A DNA stretch of 52,629 nucleotides, taken from contig DCFX01000042.1 in assembly GCA_002314445.1 (NCBI GenBank), positions 1 to 52,629 of the forward strand. Reading direction: 5' to 3'. This document shows positions 1-13,700 of this stretch, piece by piece. Below the pieces are notes generated by a model. It saw nothing but the letters and a program-made list of their open reading frames with translations. It made no database searches and had not been told where the DNA came from. Made by a program: the position numbers and the translations under genes. Positions within the stretch are counted from its first letter, which is position 1. Each line of letters opens with the position of its first letter. Source of the DNA: Treponema sp. UBA1793. GTDB lineage: Bacteria > Spirochaetota > Spirochaetia > Treponematales > Treponemataceae.

Positions 1-2
1 CC

Positions 3-77
3 CACAAGAAAGCCGGTAGAGCCTTATTTAAAGTACAGGTCATGAATGTAGGAGCACTTAATATCATTCTGCAATAA
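3..77 (+). CDS. C-terminal end of an upstream protein (partial)
   Basis: The third forward frame is open from the window edge to a TAA at 75-77 and encodes 24 residues ending VGALNIILQ; the other two frames stop within 45 bases. The mix of hydrophobic and basic residues is protein-like, and the strong hairpin at 144-180 lies where a terminator of this gene would be expected. Too short to assign to any family; it could also be a chance open frame. Confidence 0.4.
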   Translation, partial: HKKAGRALFKVQVMNVGALNIILQ

Positions 78-143
78 CGTGTTGAATCTTTTACTCCTGA
101 TATCAGGGATATATAATCTTGAATGGCTGGGACATCTAACTTC

Positions 144-180
144 AATATCACAGACATTTAACTTAAATGTCTGTGATATT
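144..180 (+). terminator. 17-bp perfect hairpin, probable terminator of the upstream gene
   Basis: AATATCACAGACATTTA (144-160) and its exact reverse complement (164-180) are separated by only three bases. The stem is AT-rich and there is no long T-run after it, so it may be a Rho-independent terminator on either strand or an mRNA 3'-end stabiliser. The remaining bases up to 345 hold only a small GCACT/AGTGC hairpin near 202-213 and AT-rich sequence; no gene is visible there. Confidence 0.5.
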
Positions 181-351
181 TGATAAAGCTGCATCTGGAA
201 ATGGCACTTTAGTGCGGATTATATTATATACAGGCAGTTTTCCTGAATGAGTAAACAAACCGAACGGCTGCTGTTTATCCGGGTACACTGCTCAATCCCT
301 GCAGTAATAAAGAAATCGTTGTAAACTCTGTTTCTATGATATGAAATGTGC

Positions 352-357
352 TATAAT
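352..357 (+). promoter_or_regulatory. -10 box of a probable leaderless promoter
   Basis: A consensus TATAAT ends six bases before the ATG at 364 and no Shine-Dalgarno sequence precedes that ATG. RNA synthesis would therefore start at or next to the start codon. The -35 region is weak. The same arrangement recurs before four other genes of this window. Confidence 0.55.
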
Positions 358-363
358 TTATAT

Positions 364-1605
364 ATGGCAAAAAAGAAACGATATCCTCGTAAAAAAAGTA
401 ATATTTTTACAAAGAAACAGAAAATTGTTTTATTTATTGTATTATTAATTTTTATTTTCAGTATTTTTCTTTCGGTGCTTGTAATAAAACAGAACAGAAA
501 AATACTGGATGTGGCATACTACCGTTTACCTCAGACAGTTACTGATTCGTTGACAAAACAGATTAAAAAAAGTTATTCGGGAAAGATACGTTTCAAAGTG
601 CTGCCTGCGGATACTGAGTTATCGCAGAATAGGGCTCTGAGGTATGATTTACTCTTTACATGGAACGGAGCACGGGCAGATCTTCTTGCGGAAAAAGCGG
701 TCGTACTTTCTTCTTCTCTCTACACTCAAATACCGTCTTCGGAAAGGAAACTTGGTATTGTAAAAGGAAAAGAACGTATGCTTCCGCTGTTATACGATCA
801 TTATGAAGTATCTTTTTTAAAAGAAATATCAAAAAAAACAGGAACGGTTCCGGAAGACTGGAATACATTCATGCAGTATCTGCATAAAGATGCGTCAGGT
901 AAGTATGCGATACCGTTTTTTGCGGCAGGTGCGGACAATCGGACGCTACTGGCTTTTGTCGGTGCTCTTGCAGAATCACTTACCGGTTCGGCAGGCTACG
1001 GGCATTTAACTGCACTTGTAAAAAATGTGTCTTCACTTGATACAGTAATAGATGAGCCGTTCGGAAAGTTGAGCGACGGAAAGACTTCTGCGACACTTCG
1101 TTCTGTTCTTGACTTGATTGCTTCCTGGCAGAACGCCGGTATTATGCATAAAACCTGGTTCGACGGTTCTGAAGCTGATGTTGCTTCGTTTATGAAGGAT
1201 ACTATTACAGCAGCGGTATTTATGCCGCTTTCGGAGCATCGGTTGCTTTCATTGTCTACATTACACCGGTTTGAAGCTTCTCATTTTCCCGTTAATGCGG
1301 CTGTAACAAATCATTCATTGATTGCACCGGCTGTAGTGCTTATTTCTTACAACACAAATCCTTTGTTTTCGGATACAATCACATCTCTTATTTCTTTGCA
1401 GACGCAGGAGACGCTTTCAACTGAAACAAAACTAGCGCCTGCTTCTTCACAGGCAGAAGCATACGACAGGCAGGCGGACGATGTCCGCTACTGGGCTGCA
1501 TCATATACAGGCGGACCTGTTCCTGATTTGATGAATGCATCGTTTACATCTCTGCATCAGGCAGACATTCTTGCGGAAGAAATAAGAAAGTATCTGGAAA
1601 AATAA
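364..1605 (+). CDS. membrane-anchored extracellular solute-binding-like protein
   Basis: The 413-residue product has a very basic N-terminus (KKKRYPRKK), one transmembrane segment at about residues 19-42, and a soluble part resembling type-1 extracellular solute-binding proteins of sugar ABC importers (patterns such as YDLLFTWNGARADLL, PEDWNTFMQYLH, YAIPFFAAGADNRTLL). The anchor is an uncleaved signal-like helix, not a lipobox. I chose the ATG at 364 instead of the in-frame ATG at 346 because a TATAAT box overlaps the latter. No permease or ATPase gene is adjacent, so it may be an orphan receptor or work with a transporter elsewhere. The next gene is convergent. The ligand cannot be read from the sequence. 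Confidence 0.65.
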   Translation: MAKKKRYPRKKSNIFTKKQKIVLFIVLLIFIFSIFLSVLVIKQNRKILDVAYYRLPQTVTDSLTKQIKKSYSGKIRFKVLPADTELSQNRALRYDLLFTWNGARADLLAEKAVVLSSSLYTQIPSSERKLGIVKGKERMLPLLYDHYEVSFLKEISKKTGTVPEDWNTFMQYLHKDASGKYAIPFFAAGADNRTLLAFVGALAESLTGSAGYGHLTALVKNVSSLDTVIDEPFGKLSDGKTSATLRSVLDLIASWQNAGIMHKTWFDGSEADVASFMKDTITAAVFMPLSEHRLLSLSTLHRFEASHFPVNAAVTNHSLIAPAVVLISYNTNPLFSDTITSLISLQTQETLSTETKLAPASSQAEAYDRQADDVRYWAASYTGGPVPDLMNASFTSLHQADILAEEIRKYLEK

Positions 1606-1625
1606 CTACAATACCTTAAAAGGAA

Positions 1626-1661
1626 CAACATACCATGAACGCTCTACGTCGAGGTATGTTG
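1626..1661 (+). terminator. hairpin after the solute-binding-like gene
   Basis: CAACATACC (1626-1634) pairs perfectly with GGTATGTTG (1653-1661) across an 18-base loop, 20 bases after the stop codon, followed by ATTATTTAT. Likely terminator of the plus-strand gene; the downstream T-rich tract is short. Confidence 0.5.
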
Positions 1662-1729
1662 ATTATTTATGAAAAGAATTGGATAAGCTCTGTACAAGTC
1701 TTCCGCTGTACGCGCTATATTACGGATTA

Positions 1730-1760
1730 AGCAGGGCGTACCTGTTATGTACGCCCTGCT
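1730..1760 (-). terminator. hairpin terminator of the giant lipoprotein gene
   Basis: AGCAGGGCGTA (1730-1740) and TACGCCCTGCT (1750-1760) form an 11-bp GC-rich perfect stem with a 9-base loop, starting 13 bases beyond the minus-strand stop codon. The T-run after it on the minus strand is poor, but position and stability fit a terminator for that gene. Confidence 0.6.
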
Positions 1761-1772
1761 GTGCTGTTTTGA

Positions 1773-4700
1773 TTACTGTTTCTGGGCAGTTTCGATGTAT
1801 CCCTGGGTGCCGTCGACTGTTGCATAACCGACAACCGGATTTACTGTTCCGTTTCCAAAACTGTAGCCGGTTGTAACATCTATGCTGTCATAGCTGCTGC
1901 CACCCTTGACTTTTGTCCGTTTTGTCCCTGAAGTTGTCTTCCACAAACCTATGTTCGTGTGATCATCCTGGACTTCCGAACTTGTCGGGACTATCGTTAC
2001 TTCCCATTTTCCGGTGAATATCTCGGTTGTAGAGTCGGATCCTGTTGCGGCATAATCCATTGTTGTCTGCGGTACAAGGTATGCCATTTTTGGCTTCTCC
2101 GTCGCTCCGTTGTAGTAGCTGATGTAAGGAATTACCTTACCGCTTTCAATCTCCGTATCGATTTGAACCTGTGTTCCTACAATTCCGTACGAATCAACTG
2201 TAACGGCATTTGCAGATTCAGAATAAGATGTGTCATATTTAGACAGATATGCATACTTCAAATCCTGATCATTGGAATCCTGAGCAGCGATATGAATTCC
2301 ACCGTTCGGATCAACCTTTATTGCACAGTATTTGCCGCCGTCTGTAAAGATTGTTGTTGCAGGCGACCAATAACCCGATGTTCCTGCATGTGACTGGTCT
2401 GCATCGTTGTCCGTATACGGATTCAGCTTATAGCTGTACTTCAAATCCGAACCGTCGTACCATACGGCAACAACAACATCTGTGGCTGTCGAACTGCCCG
2501 GAACTACATCAATTGCAACATATTTACCGGCAGCATTGCCTGTATCATTGGAAGTTTTTGCATCTTTTCCGGCAATCAGACTGTAGTCTTCAAACGCAGC
2601 GTCAAATGCATATTTGTTATTCACGTAATACGAACTGGAGCTATTGCGTACATCAGCCTGTGCGTGCTGGTCAAGGAACTGACCAAAATTGCAGCTAGTA
2701 CTATTATTAGAAGCGCTGTTTGTTGTAGGTGTCGATGTACTGGAGCTGAGGGTTCCGTACCGGAAGCGGATCTGCTTCTGGAACTTATCATAGTATGCAA
2801 GATAGACTGACGTGCTTGCGCTTGTTCCCGTACCTGATCCATGAACCGCAGTTGTCAGGACCGGTGAGCTGAACCTGCGTGTATCCATGATGTAGTCATC
2901 AGTAAGCTGGGATCCCTGGACATACGCACCCTTCATGATGCCGATTGCTTCAAGGCGCAGTTTATGATTACCGTAATAATTGTCATTCATGTCGGTAGTA
3001 CTGCATACTCCCCATCGGCTGGAAATAAAAGTCAACCGTCCTGCGAGAGTATTTGTTCCATCTGGATATGTATCAAGACCTGTCGTAATGCCGTAACTGT
3101 TGCCTTCGCTATCGTAGGTAAAGGCGACGTTGTTAAAGTCAGCGTAGTTTTTCTCCCAGTATTGATACGAATTCTGGGTGCTGTACGCCGGTGCCATACT
3201 GAAGTATTCCGCACCATTCGTAAATGCAAATCGCATAACATCATTATTGCTGGTGTCTGTATCAGCCGCAGGCACAATGCGCATAACCGGTTCGGTGAGT
3301 GTGCCGCTGTGTGAGCGTGCAGAATTTTTCACTGTCCATACATCAAGAACAACGTCATCAGTCAGATTGTTGTTGTTCTCGTTGTTCGGCTGGCGGTTGT
3401 AATAATTCGAGTAGACGCTGTAATCGCCGGTATCTGAACTTGTTGTTTCCGTATAACTTCCCTTCGCATCATTTAAGTTCTTATTGTTCAGCGAAGTTAC
3501 GGTACTCACCGTAACACTTACAGTCCCTGACGTTAATGAGGATACTGCAGCCGGATATACGGTATAACCGCTGTATGAAGAAGTGTCGGCACTGCCAAGC
3601 GTTGTTGTATTTGCCGTTGAGGCCGAATCAGATACCGTCGCATTTGAAGCGAGATTGAACCCGTAAAAATATGCGCTTAAGTTTGATTTTACCGGATAGT
3701 GACCAAGTGCTGTGCGGTCATAAACTGAAGATGTAGTTTTCTTGAGAGTTGAAAGACTTGTCTTTACGCCCCTGATATACGGTACGACGTCCATCTTATA
3801 CAGTGATGTATAATCTGACGTGCTTGAATCACTTGCATTTTTCGTCTGCGTTGTGTCGGGTGTATTTGCCGTTTCTCCAGTATACGAAGGATCACTGTAA
3901 TACGTTGTTCCGTCTATGCTGAGATGTCCGAGCGCGGAATATGTACTGCCTGTACTGCACGACGGCTTACCTTGATTATATGCAAGAATTTGTACTTTAA
4001 CATCAGTCGCTGCAACCGTGCTGATTGTAGATGTATCCCATGAGAGTGCCCAGTTTACGTCGTGTCCCGATGAACTTATCGTATCTTTTGAAATTGAAAG
4101 GGTAAAACCGTACGAACTTCCATCTACCGGTACGAGTTTTCCTGATGAGCTGTTGTATGTTGCCAGACAGTAATATTTAACCGAATTAACCGTTACCGTA
4201 TCGGTTATACCTGCACTTGTACCGAATGCCGTTTCCATTCCGGGAACACTGACATACAGCTTGTTAATACGGGTATCATCATGCGCTGTTCCGCGGATGA
4301 CAATCTTTCCTGATACTTTCGGGTCTGCATCGTATTCACCGGTAGTGGCAGAAGATGAATATCCGGAACTCTCTGCCCAGTCTTTTTCGAGTTCAACATG
4401 ACCGTTTACCGTACTGTTTCCATAGAGACTGTTATCGCTGCTGCTGTTCCAATAGAACGGTATAATCTTTGCTTCCGGTGTTCCGACTGCCTGCACAGAA
4501 ACACCCAGATACAGTGTAAGTTTTGCATACTGACGACCATCTGTTGTTGAAGCAAATGTACCGGCTCCATCTGTCGAATCCCAGAAGGTAAATACAAACG
4601 GGGTATTGTCCGTATCTCCAGCCTGTATCAAATCACCAAGCTGCAGTTTGAGCGTTTCCGATGTATCAACCGTATAGTCTGTTGATCCGTCTGTCACAAG

Positions 4701-7700
4701 TGCGGTTGTGCTGTTTTTGCCGCTTAATAATCCGCACGAATACTGATAATATATAGCTCCGTTACCGCCTACTATTTCAGGAATAATTTCCGAATATCCC
4801 TTTAATGTCATCAGCGGCGAAGTATTTGTTCCGAGCGTCAAATCGGTCGGCAGGGCTGTGATTTTGTATTTTGTGAGCGACTTCGCAGTCGGATCGTAAA
4901 TTTTTTTGCCGCCAGTTGTTGTGCCGGTAACGGAATCGGCTGAATAATTGGCAGCTGAATAACTGCTTTCTTCTTCATCGCTGTCAATCGTTCCGTTGTT
5001 ATCATAATCTGTACCAATAGTTACACCTGCTATGCGCGGTCTGTTATTGCTTACAAATGCCGGATTTGAATTGTCATAGGCATATACCGATACAGCGCTG
5101 CTGTCGGCTGCATACGCATCGACATCCGCCGTATCATAAGCTGCTGTATTCTTATATGCGCTGTAATCTGATGTATTGACATGCCCCACGACGCCTGTGC
5201 TGTAGTTTCCCGCAGCATCAAAAGCAGTATAATGGATTTCTATGGGGCCGTCGGGTATGTTTTTGGAACAGACATTTGCCTGCCATGTCCAGACAGTTCC
5301 TGTATTCGATACATATTCTATCATCCGGTCACCGTCATCATTTGTCAGGTTTGCTGATGAATAGTATCCGTCGCTTTCAAGAGACGCACTCGTTGAATAT
5401 CCTTCCGACACAGTATTATCTACGACAAGAGCCAGAGCTGCATACACTGTTCCGGGGGATTTTGTCAGATTGCCGTCAAGTGTAATCGTTTCATCACTTA
5501 CCGATTTTATCGTATAGATTATGCCGTTCGCTTTTAAAAGTCCGCCTGCATGAATATTATCATCGGATGCTGAAAGTGTTACGACATTTGCAGAATCTGA
5601 CGACCATGTTACAGTCTTTACTTTCCAGAACAGACCGCTGTTATATATAATGCTGCTGTCATTGGTTCCGCTTATGAGATCAATTTTATTCGACGAACTG
5701 CTCTTTACAAGCATCGGATCATACGCATACGTACTTCCGTACCGGCGGACAAAATAGAATGCAAGCCGCTTGAATCCGCTCTGACTTACACCGCTTACGG
5801 ATGCTTCAGTAACAGTTGAGCTCATTGTATAGAAACTGTCGGACTGGGAAATTGAAGGACTGATATCATAACTCGAGTCAGTAGAGGAAGCAAGAACCGG
5901 TGCTGTATTGTCATAATTTACCGTTGCACTGTATGCAGACGAATACTGCGTGGTTGTACCGTCTTTTGCGGTTACTGTAATTACGTGTTTGCCGACTCCC
6001 GATGAGGTATCCAGAGTATACTTAAAATAACAGGTCTTCCCGTCAGCACTTTGAACAGCTTCCCACTTGGTGCTCGAAATCGCTGTTCCTGCGCCGCTTC
6101 CCGCTTCTCCGCTGACAAGAGAATTATCCGTACTGTTATCGCTGATAATCAGATCGCTTATTCCGTTATCGTCGGTTACGCTTCCTTTTATATACCATGT
6201 TCCCCTGACATACATGCCGGAGGTACATTCCTGTTCAGCCGTTGTATCCGCATTGTATTTATACGCATTAGATACGCCTTCAGACTGTACCAGTGAAATA
6301 CTTCCGAAAACCGGATTATTTTTGTCGAATTTCATCGTCCGGTCCGTAGCAAGACTCTGTGTATTTCCATCATCGTATGCATATACACGTACGGCAACAA
6401 TATTCGAGGTATCGCCCGACGGATTTAATTCTCCGTTCGTATTTATCTTGAGGCTCCAGCTTGAACCGTTGAGCGTGGCAAGAATGCCGTAATCCGAAGC
6501 ACTTTCTCCTGAAGCAAGAGTGCTTGTACCTGCAACCCAATACCCGGTACTTGCTGATGTTACCGTATTGGACATCTTGTAAATCTTGTAACCGGCCATA
6601 GCCAGATAATCAAGATCATCGGCAGATGGGGTAAATGTTTCGGTTGCATATGAGCTGCTGTTATAAGCGAATGTTCCGAAAGAAGTTCCGTTCGCTTCAT
6701 AAGCGCTTACAGAGTGCTGTTCGGACATGATCTGTACGAATACATTCTTTACTGCACTGTTGTCGTCTGCCGATCCGTAGAGTTTGACAGTTCCGCCAAG
6801 TGCTGTACCATCAGTCTCCGGATAGTCGATATCGACAGTAGGCCGATCTCCCTGGGGATCCAGCAGAATAAGATGCGCCGTTTCTGTTTTGTTTCCATAA
6901 GAGTCAATCGATTTAATCCACACATACAGTTTTGTTATATCCGTATATGTGTTTGCGGCAATAGCCGCGGCTGTTGTTATGCCTAATGTATCAAGCCAGG
7001 TGTTAAGTGTTTCACTGTGTGTTTTAGTATCACCGGATCCTGCGTCGAAATATATATACCATGAGAGTGAGGCATCTGTAATCTGTGTGTATGCAGTAGC
7101 TGCTGATATGATTGCTGCACTTTTTTCGGTTATTGCATTTCCGCTGCTGCCTGCCGTGTCATAGGTGAATGTAGTGGATGCAGAATCAGAATCCGGCGAT
7201 ACTGTTCCGCTGGGGGAAACCGCATAATAGACGGTTGCAGAACCGTCTATTGAACCATATACGGTTATATTGCCGCTTGAACTTGTTGCTGAAGACGGTC
7301 CGAGAACTGTTATGGCCGGACTCGTATTATCTACTGCAATCTGCATCGTTGCTGTAGATGTAAGTTCCGCCCCGTCGGTAACGGTAATAGTTACAGTATT
7401 GCTGCCGTCTTTTACATAAGTAGAATCTACGAGAATATTGTCAATAACCCATGTTTTTCCTGACGTATCGCTTGAATCCTTTGCTCCCGTATAGACAGTC
7501 GGTGCTATTCCGAGACTTGCTGTGACAGACGCAATACCGTTGTCGTCCGTTGCCTGAAGCTGGATCCTGAATTTACTGTGTTTACCGCCGAATTTTTCAT
7601 CCGAGTAATCGGAAAGCCAGTCGGAACTCCATGTACTGGTATCTGTATCATACACTTTATATTTTATGTTACTATAGACAGGCGGAGTTTTATCAACGTT

Positions 7701-10700
7701 CAGATGAAGAATCGTATAAGTTGTTGATGAAGTACTGCCATCGGACAATTTCGGTGACTTCATATTTGCCGATGATGAAGAAATGAAAGTTGTCTCTGCT
7801 TTATCAACGACCTGGAAGTAAATCGTTTTCTCTCCGTCATCAAGTTTCAGATTCCATGAACCATTGGATACGGGAATATCTGTCCATGTACTGCCGCCAT
7901 CGGTGTTATAGGCAAGGCTTGTTATACCGTCGTCATCTGTGATAGTTCCGTATATGACGTTCGCGTTTTTAAGCCAGATCGGATTTGCCGCAGTCATTGA
8001 GGCCAGCGTGAGGTTTGTAAAGTTTATTGTGGGCCTGTCCGTATCCTGATCGACGGTATACGTAGTATAGCCTGTATAACCGGAAGAACTGCTGTATGCT
8101 GCTATACTGCCGTCATTTGCACTGCAGTTGCCGGCTTTATCATATGCTACCGGCAGTATATACACCGTTGCTTTTCCGTCTGTTCCTGCAAAAGAGGCAA
8201 AATCAAAATTGGCTATACTCCAGTTATATATTGAAGAAACTGAGACACCGTATGTTGTTGAAGCATCAGGTGAGGATGGACTTTCCTGGGTCGTTATTGT
8301 CTGATATCTGGTCCAGCCGGAAAGTGAAGCCGGTATAGAACTTCCACTATAATAATATAGCGCGATGGATGTTGGCGTATTTGCTTCCGTGACTGTTCCC
8401 GTAATCGTTTGTTTTCCGTTTAAACCGGAACTTGTTGCAAGCGGTGTGGAAATCTCAGCTTTCGGCGGTACAGTATCAATTTGCAGCGAGCAGAGTTTTG
8501 TTTTACTGCTTGCATTTCCCGCATTATCCGTTATTACCGCATATACACCGGGATTTGTGCCCAGATTTGATTCTGAGAACCAGCCGCTTCCGGAATCGGC
8601 ATTGATGGATAGTGTCCATTTTGAATTATTTACGGAATAATCACCGCTCTGGACAAGTGTTATAGCCCCGTAACTTCCGGTGGAAGTGTATGAGGTCTGT
8701 TTAACATACAACCCTTTTGTTGCGGGACTGCCCGTTGTATCTCCCGATATCGTGCCGCTTGTGTCAGTATAATATGTTTTGTCTGCGGCGAATGATGTAT
8801 CTGTGGTCAGTACGTACGAAGTATTCGCAACAGCAGATGAAGCATCATACAGGATGCTGTATGACGTGCTGTTTCCCACATACATGGTCGCGGCAGCTAT
8901 ACCGGACGCTGCATCAGCTGTAGTTCCGGTGACGGGGATATCAGATTGTCCGTTTGTAAGAATGGCATCTGTATATGCACTGTCCGCTTCAATAGAAGGC
9001 GCATCCTGATCAATGTGAATGGTATACTGGGAATCTGAAAGCGTACTGATATTGCCTGCTTTGTCCTCTGCCTGAATATACATGATATTCGTGTTAGTAC
9101 TGCTGTCGGCTTCAAATCCTGCAATTGTGAATGTGTAGGGGATATATCCGCCGGTACTGCCTGTAAGCGAAATATAGTTACTGTCAGAAACTATTGACCC
9201 GGTGCCCGGAGCGGAACCGGTGGGAGTCTGGACATAATAATATACTTTATCAAGCCCTGACGTATTTTCCGTAAAGTAGCCCTTTATGCGCATGGTCGTC
9301 GTTTTATACCATGTCGAATCGGACCAGTCTTTATCGTTCACTTGGAATATATACCCTGCAGCATTATATGCAATCGGTTCCGGTGCTACGGTGTCGACCG
9401 TTGCTGAAGCTGTTGCTGAAACTGCACTCCGTCCTGCTGCGTCGGTTCCGGCAATGTTGAAAATCCAGGCACCGTCCTGTTTGTGTGTTGTACCAACAGT
9501 TACAGAGAATGTTACCGTGACCGTCGTTCCGCTCAGCGATTCGGTAATTGTTGCATACGGTGTAGTACCATCCATTAATGTGGAAGTATAGGTAGCTGTT
9601 GTACCCCCGCCGGTATATGAAACCGTTCCGAAACTTACAGAGGTACCTTTCAATGTTACCGTCGGCTTAACAAAATCTGCAAAATCGTTGGCCGCTCCCA
9701 TACTCAGTGTATCAGTAATTGCAGCTGTTCCTGATAATGTCTGAGATGAACCTGTATTCTTGACATAATATACATTGCTATCCGTATTCAGTGTACCGCC
9801 AGCCAGTGTAATTGTACTGATTTCCGGTACGCTGAAGTCGAACGTCAGGCCGCTGAAACGGGTAGTACTTTCTGTTAAAGCCGTTTCATTGCCCGCCTCA
9901 TCGACGGCCTTTACCGCAATAACTTCGCTGTTCCCTTCGGCAACCGGGACATTGATTGTCCAGTTGGTCTGGGCTGTAGTCTGAGACAGTCCAGATACGG
10001 AAATCCATTTACTTCCGGCATCGGCACTATCCGTACCTGTTTCCGTTACGGATGACGGATTGGATGCTGTTGTATAATACAGCGTACTTGTTCCTGTTGT
10101 CGTATCGCTCCACGTTCCGGAAAGTACATAATATGCCTGTGTATCAATCTTTTTATAGTTGCTGTTTGTTTCAAAGATTTTTTTCTTTGTGATAAGATTC
10201 GTCTCGTCACTTGCAGCATTGGTTACTGTAAGTGACGGGGCAACTGTATCGATTGTTATTGGTTTATTGATTGCCGTGTCGCTTGTCTTAACGACTGCTG
10301 CTGCATCCCGCCCTGCAGCATCCTTTCCCGTAAGACCGAATGTCCAGATGCCGTCTGCCGCTCCCGAAGGTATCGTCATCGTATACGTTACAGTGAGCTG
10401 GAGTGTCGAAGCTGCAGTACTGGTAATCGTAAGGCCGTACGTGCTGTTCGTCCATGTCGTGCTGCCGGCTGTATGAGTAAGCGTTACCGCAGTTCCGTTA
10501 AGATATGCAGCAGGGGTAACTGCCGATGCTGCCCCGATTTTGTTGGAATCGGTTACATATCCGGTTACCGTAAACGAACTGCCGTCATCCGAACTGTTGT
10601 ATGTAGTCGTACCGATGGTGCCAAACGTTACCGTTGGTTTACTCAGGTCTACCGTAAGGCCTGTAAACGACGTACTGCCGCTTGCAGGTGTTGTCCAGTT

Positions 10701-13700
10701 TCCTGCAGCATCATCTGCTCTGAACGCTATCTGCTGATTTTCTCCTTCCGTAAGTTCCAGCGATACTGACCATGTTGTTCCCGTGCCTGTTTTACTCGTC
10801 GCTGCATCAAATACGTTCCAGGTTGCGCCGCCGTCCGTAGAATATTCTATGACTGATGTACCGGACTGCGTATCTGACCAGCTGCCGCTGTACGTGTATT
10901 TACCGGTTGACGCCGAATAATAACCGCTTGTCTCGTATATCTTTCCTGTATTCAGTTCCGTCACAATTCCGGAAGCTACAGTGAGTGTCGGTGCTGTTGT
11001 ATCTATAATATAGGTGAATGTTGCCGTACTCGACTGTCCGTACAGGTCGGTAGCCGTATAGGTTATCGTTCCATCATCGGCGCTTGCTCCGAGTGTCAGC
11101 GTATCTTTTGCCGACCCGCTGATTGCACCCGATACGCCAGTCGGGTAATTGCTTCCCGTTACCGTCACGCTGCCGCTGCCGTCGCTTATGCTGAAAGTGA
11201 CATCCTGCGTACTGTTCTGTTTGAAGTACTGGCCGGAGCTTGTCGTAATGGTGAACGACGGCGCACCGTTGTCCACGGCTATGGCAAACGTTTTTGTTCC
11301 GCTTGATACGGATGTTTCACCTTTAGTATCGGTTGAAACGACCTTGATCGAGTACTGCCCTTCATCTACCGGAACTTTTGCGCTGAGTGTATAGCTCGTT
11401 GAACCGGATGAGAGTGTTGACGTAAGTGTACATTCTGTCCAGCCGTTTGTCGTACCGGGGGTCTCTGCTTCATTTCCCGTGGAATACGGTTTAGACCATA
11501 CGGCGACAGATGCCAGCCCGTCGTCGTCCGTTACCGTACCAAGAATCTTGTTGTTGGTCGTTGACCCGAAAATGTTTTTCAGACTGGCCTTATTGCTGCT
11601 GTAAAGTAATCCCGTTACATCCGTTGAAAGGACATTCTTTATCGTTTCCGTCGTATTGCTGAATGTTACCTGCGGCGTATCGGTACTTTCATCGACTGTA
11701 TATGCACTGTTGCTTCCGCTTCCGCTGTTTTCGGCCTTGTCCACCGCAGTCACCGTTACCGTCATCGCCTTCAGGTCGGTAAGGTTTTTCGTATCTATCG
11801 TGAATGTTCCTGATGCCGATGACAGACTGGATGTCACCTTTGCAGCGGTGGTACCTGCGCTGTACACCTTGTATGATACGTTCGAACTGTTAAAGTTCGT
11901 ATCGGTAACAGTATACTTTATTGTCACTATCCCGTTTACGTATGTACTGTCAACGGTCGGGCTGATGCTGGTAATAGTTACGACAGGCACCGTCGTATCT
12001 ATTGTTGTCGTTACGGAAGATGAGCTTCCTGCCTGTCCTGCTTTGTCTGTCGCTGTTGCATAGAAGCTCCATGTACCGTCCGCCGTACCTGCCGGCACCG
12101 TATATGTTGCAGTCCATGTCTGTAGCGTTCCGCTTGAAGGCATTGTTGTTATACTTGTACTGATATCGGTCGTTGTGCTTCCGTTTGAAGCATACAGCTT
12201 GAACGTGCTCAGATATTTCTCCGTCACTGTCCCGCTCAGCGCTATTGAAGCCCCCGCTTTAAAATATTCGGAAGAATGGGTATCGGCTATGGTTACTACC
12301 GGAGCTGTTGCATCCGGGGTTATCATAACAGCGCTTATTGCAGTTGAAACATTCCCTGCACCGTCTATAGCGGCAAGATACACATTATACTGCTGGTCTC
12401 CCGTATAAGTACTGTCGCTCAGGTCTACCGGTATATCAAAATAAGTCGTCCCGTTCTTAACAGAAAGCGAGCTGCTTTCATTCGTCCAGTCAGAAGCTGT
12501 TCCGGTTGAGAATGTACGTGCGCCTGTATCCGTATCCGCTGCAGCCTTTATTATGCGTGCATACACAGCTGATACTCCGGTTCCCGTAGTCGTTGTGTCG
12601 TTTGTAATATATCCGGAAACTGTTTCTGTGTTTGCCTTTTTGTATACGATTGCAGTACTCTGCGCGCTGTTCCATGTGCTGTCGAGGTAAAATCCGGGGC
12701 GTACCGTATCGACCTGTACGGAAATTGTCTTTGATTCTGCAGACCATCCAGCCGAATCTTCCGCATTAAGTGTAAAAGACCATGTCCCGTCATGTTTTGC
12801 CGAGGTTCCGAGTATCTTTATGACTTTTGTAATTGAACCGGGAAGAGAGTCCGTCTCCGAAATAGTGTAATCTGTATCTTTTGTTACGCTTCCCGTACTG
12901 TTTGTTATACCGGAAATTGTAAGACTGTCTATACTTTTGTTGTCCGTTGCGGCTACCGTAAATGAAATATTGCCTGTGCTTGTAGAAGTCGTACTTATGC
13001 TGCTCGTGCCGCCGTCAATGGTAATTACCGGTGCTGTCGCATCAACGGTATAGGTAGACGGATCTGTAGACGTGTAACTGTTTCCGGCATTATCGGTTAC
13101 CGTATAGGTGATTACATTTTCCACACCATCGGTAAGAATGATAGTTCCCTTGTAGATAAAGTAGTACTTGTTGATTGTATCATTTGTTGAACCGGTATAT
13201 TTTGAGTAGTAATTCAGTGTGCCGGAATTGCCCGAACCGCTGTTTATGGAATATGCGACTGTTGCAATACCGCTTGCAACAGAAGATGAATAAGGCGTAC
13301 CGTCTGTCGCGCATTGATCGGAAACATAGACTTCAATGGATTTTGTTGTAGTCTTTGTAAAGTTTGAAGAGGTTGCAGGCAGAAGAACTGACGGTGCCGT
13401 CGTGTCTACCATATAGTTTATTTCATAGGATGAAGTCTGACCGTATCTGTCTGCTGCAGTGTATACTATTGTATAGCTTCCATCGGTATTCGGCGGTGTT
13501 ACAGTATCGGATAAAGTATAAGCGGTTGTGCTGCCGCTCTTGAGTACAGCCTGAGGGCTTCCTGTTCCGTTTCCGCTGTTCATCGAAATTGTTACAATGC
13601 CGCTGCTGTCGGTAATCGTTCCCGCAACGCTCAGCGGTTTTGATGCGGAATAATACCCGTCATTTGCAGGAGTTACGCTGCTGAACGACGGCCCGCCGTT

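Noticed and set aside
122..160. 12-codon ORF after a TATAAT at 112-117
   Set aside because: It would fit the leaderless pattern, but it ends in the arm of the 17-bp hairpin and is too short to support.
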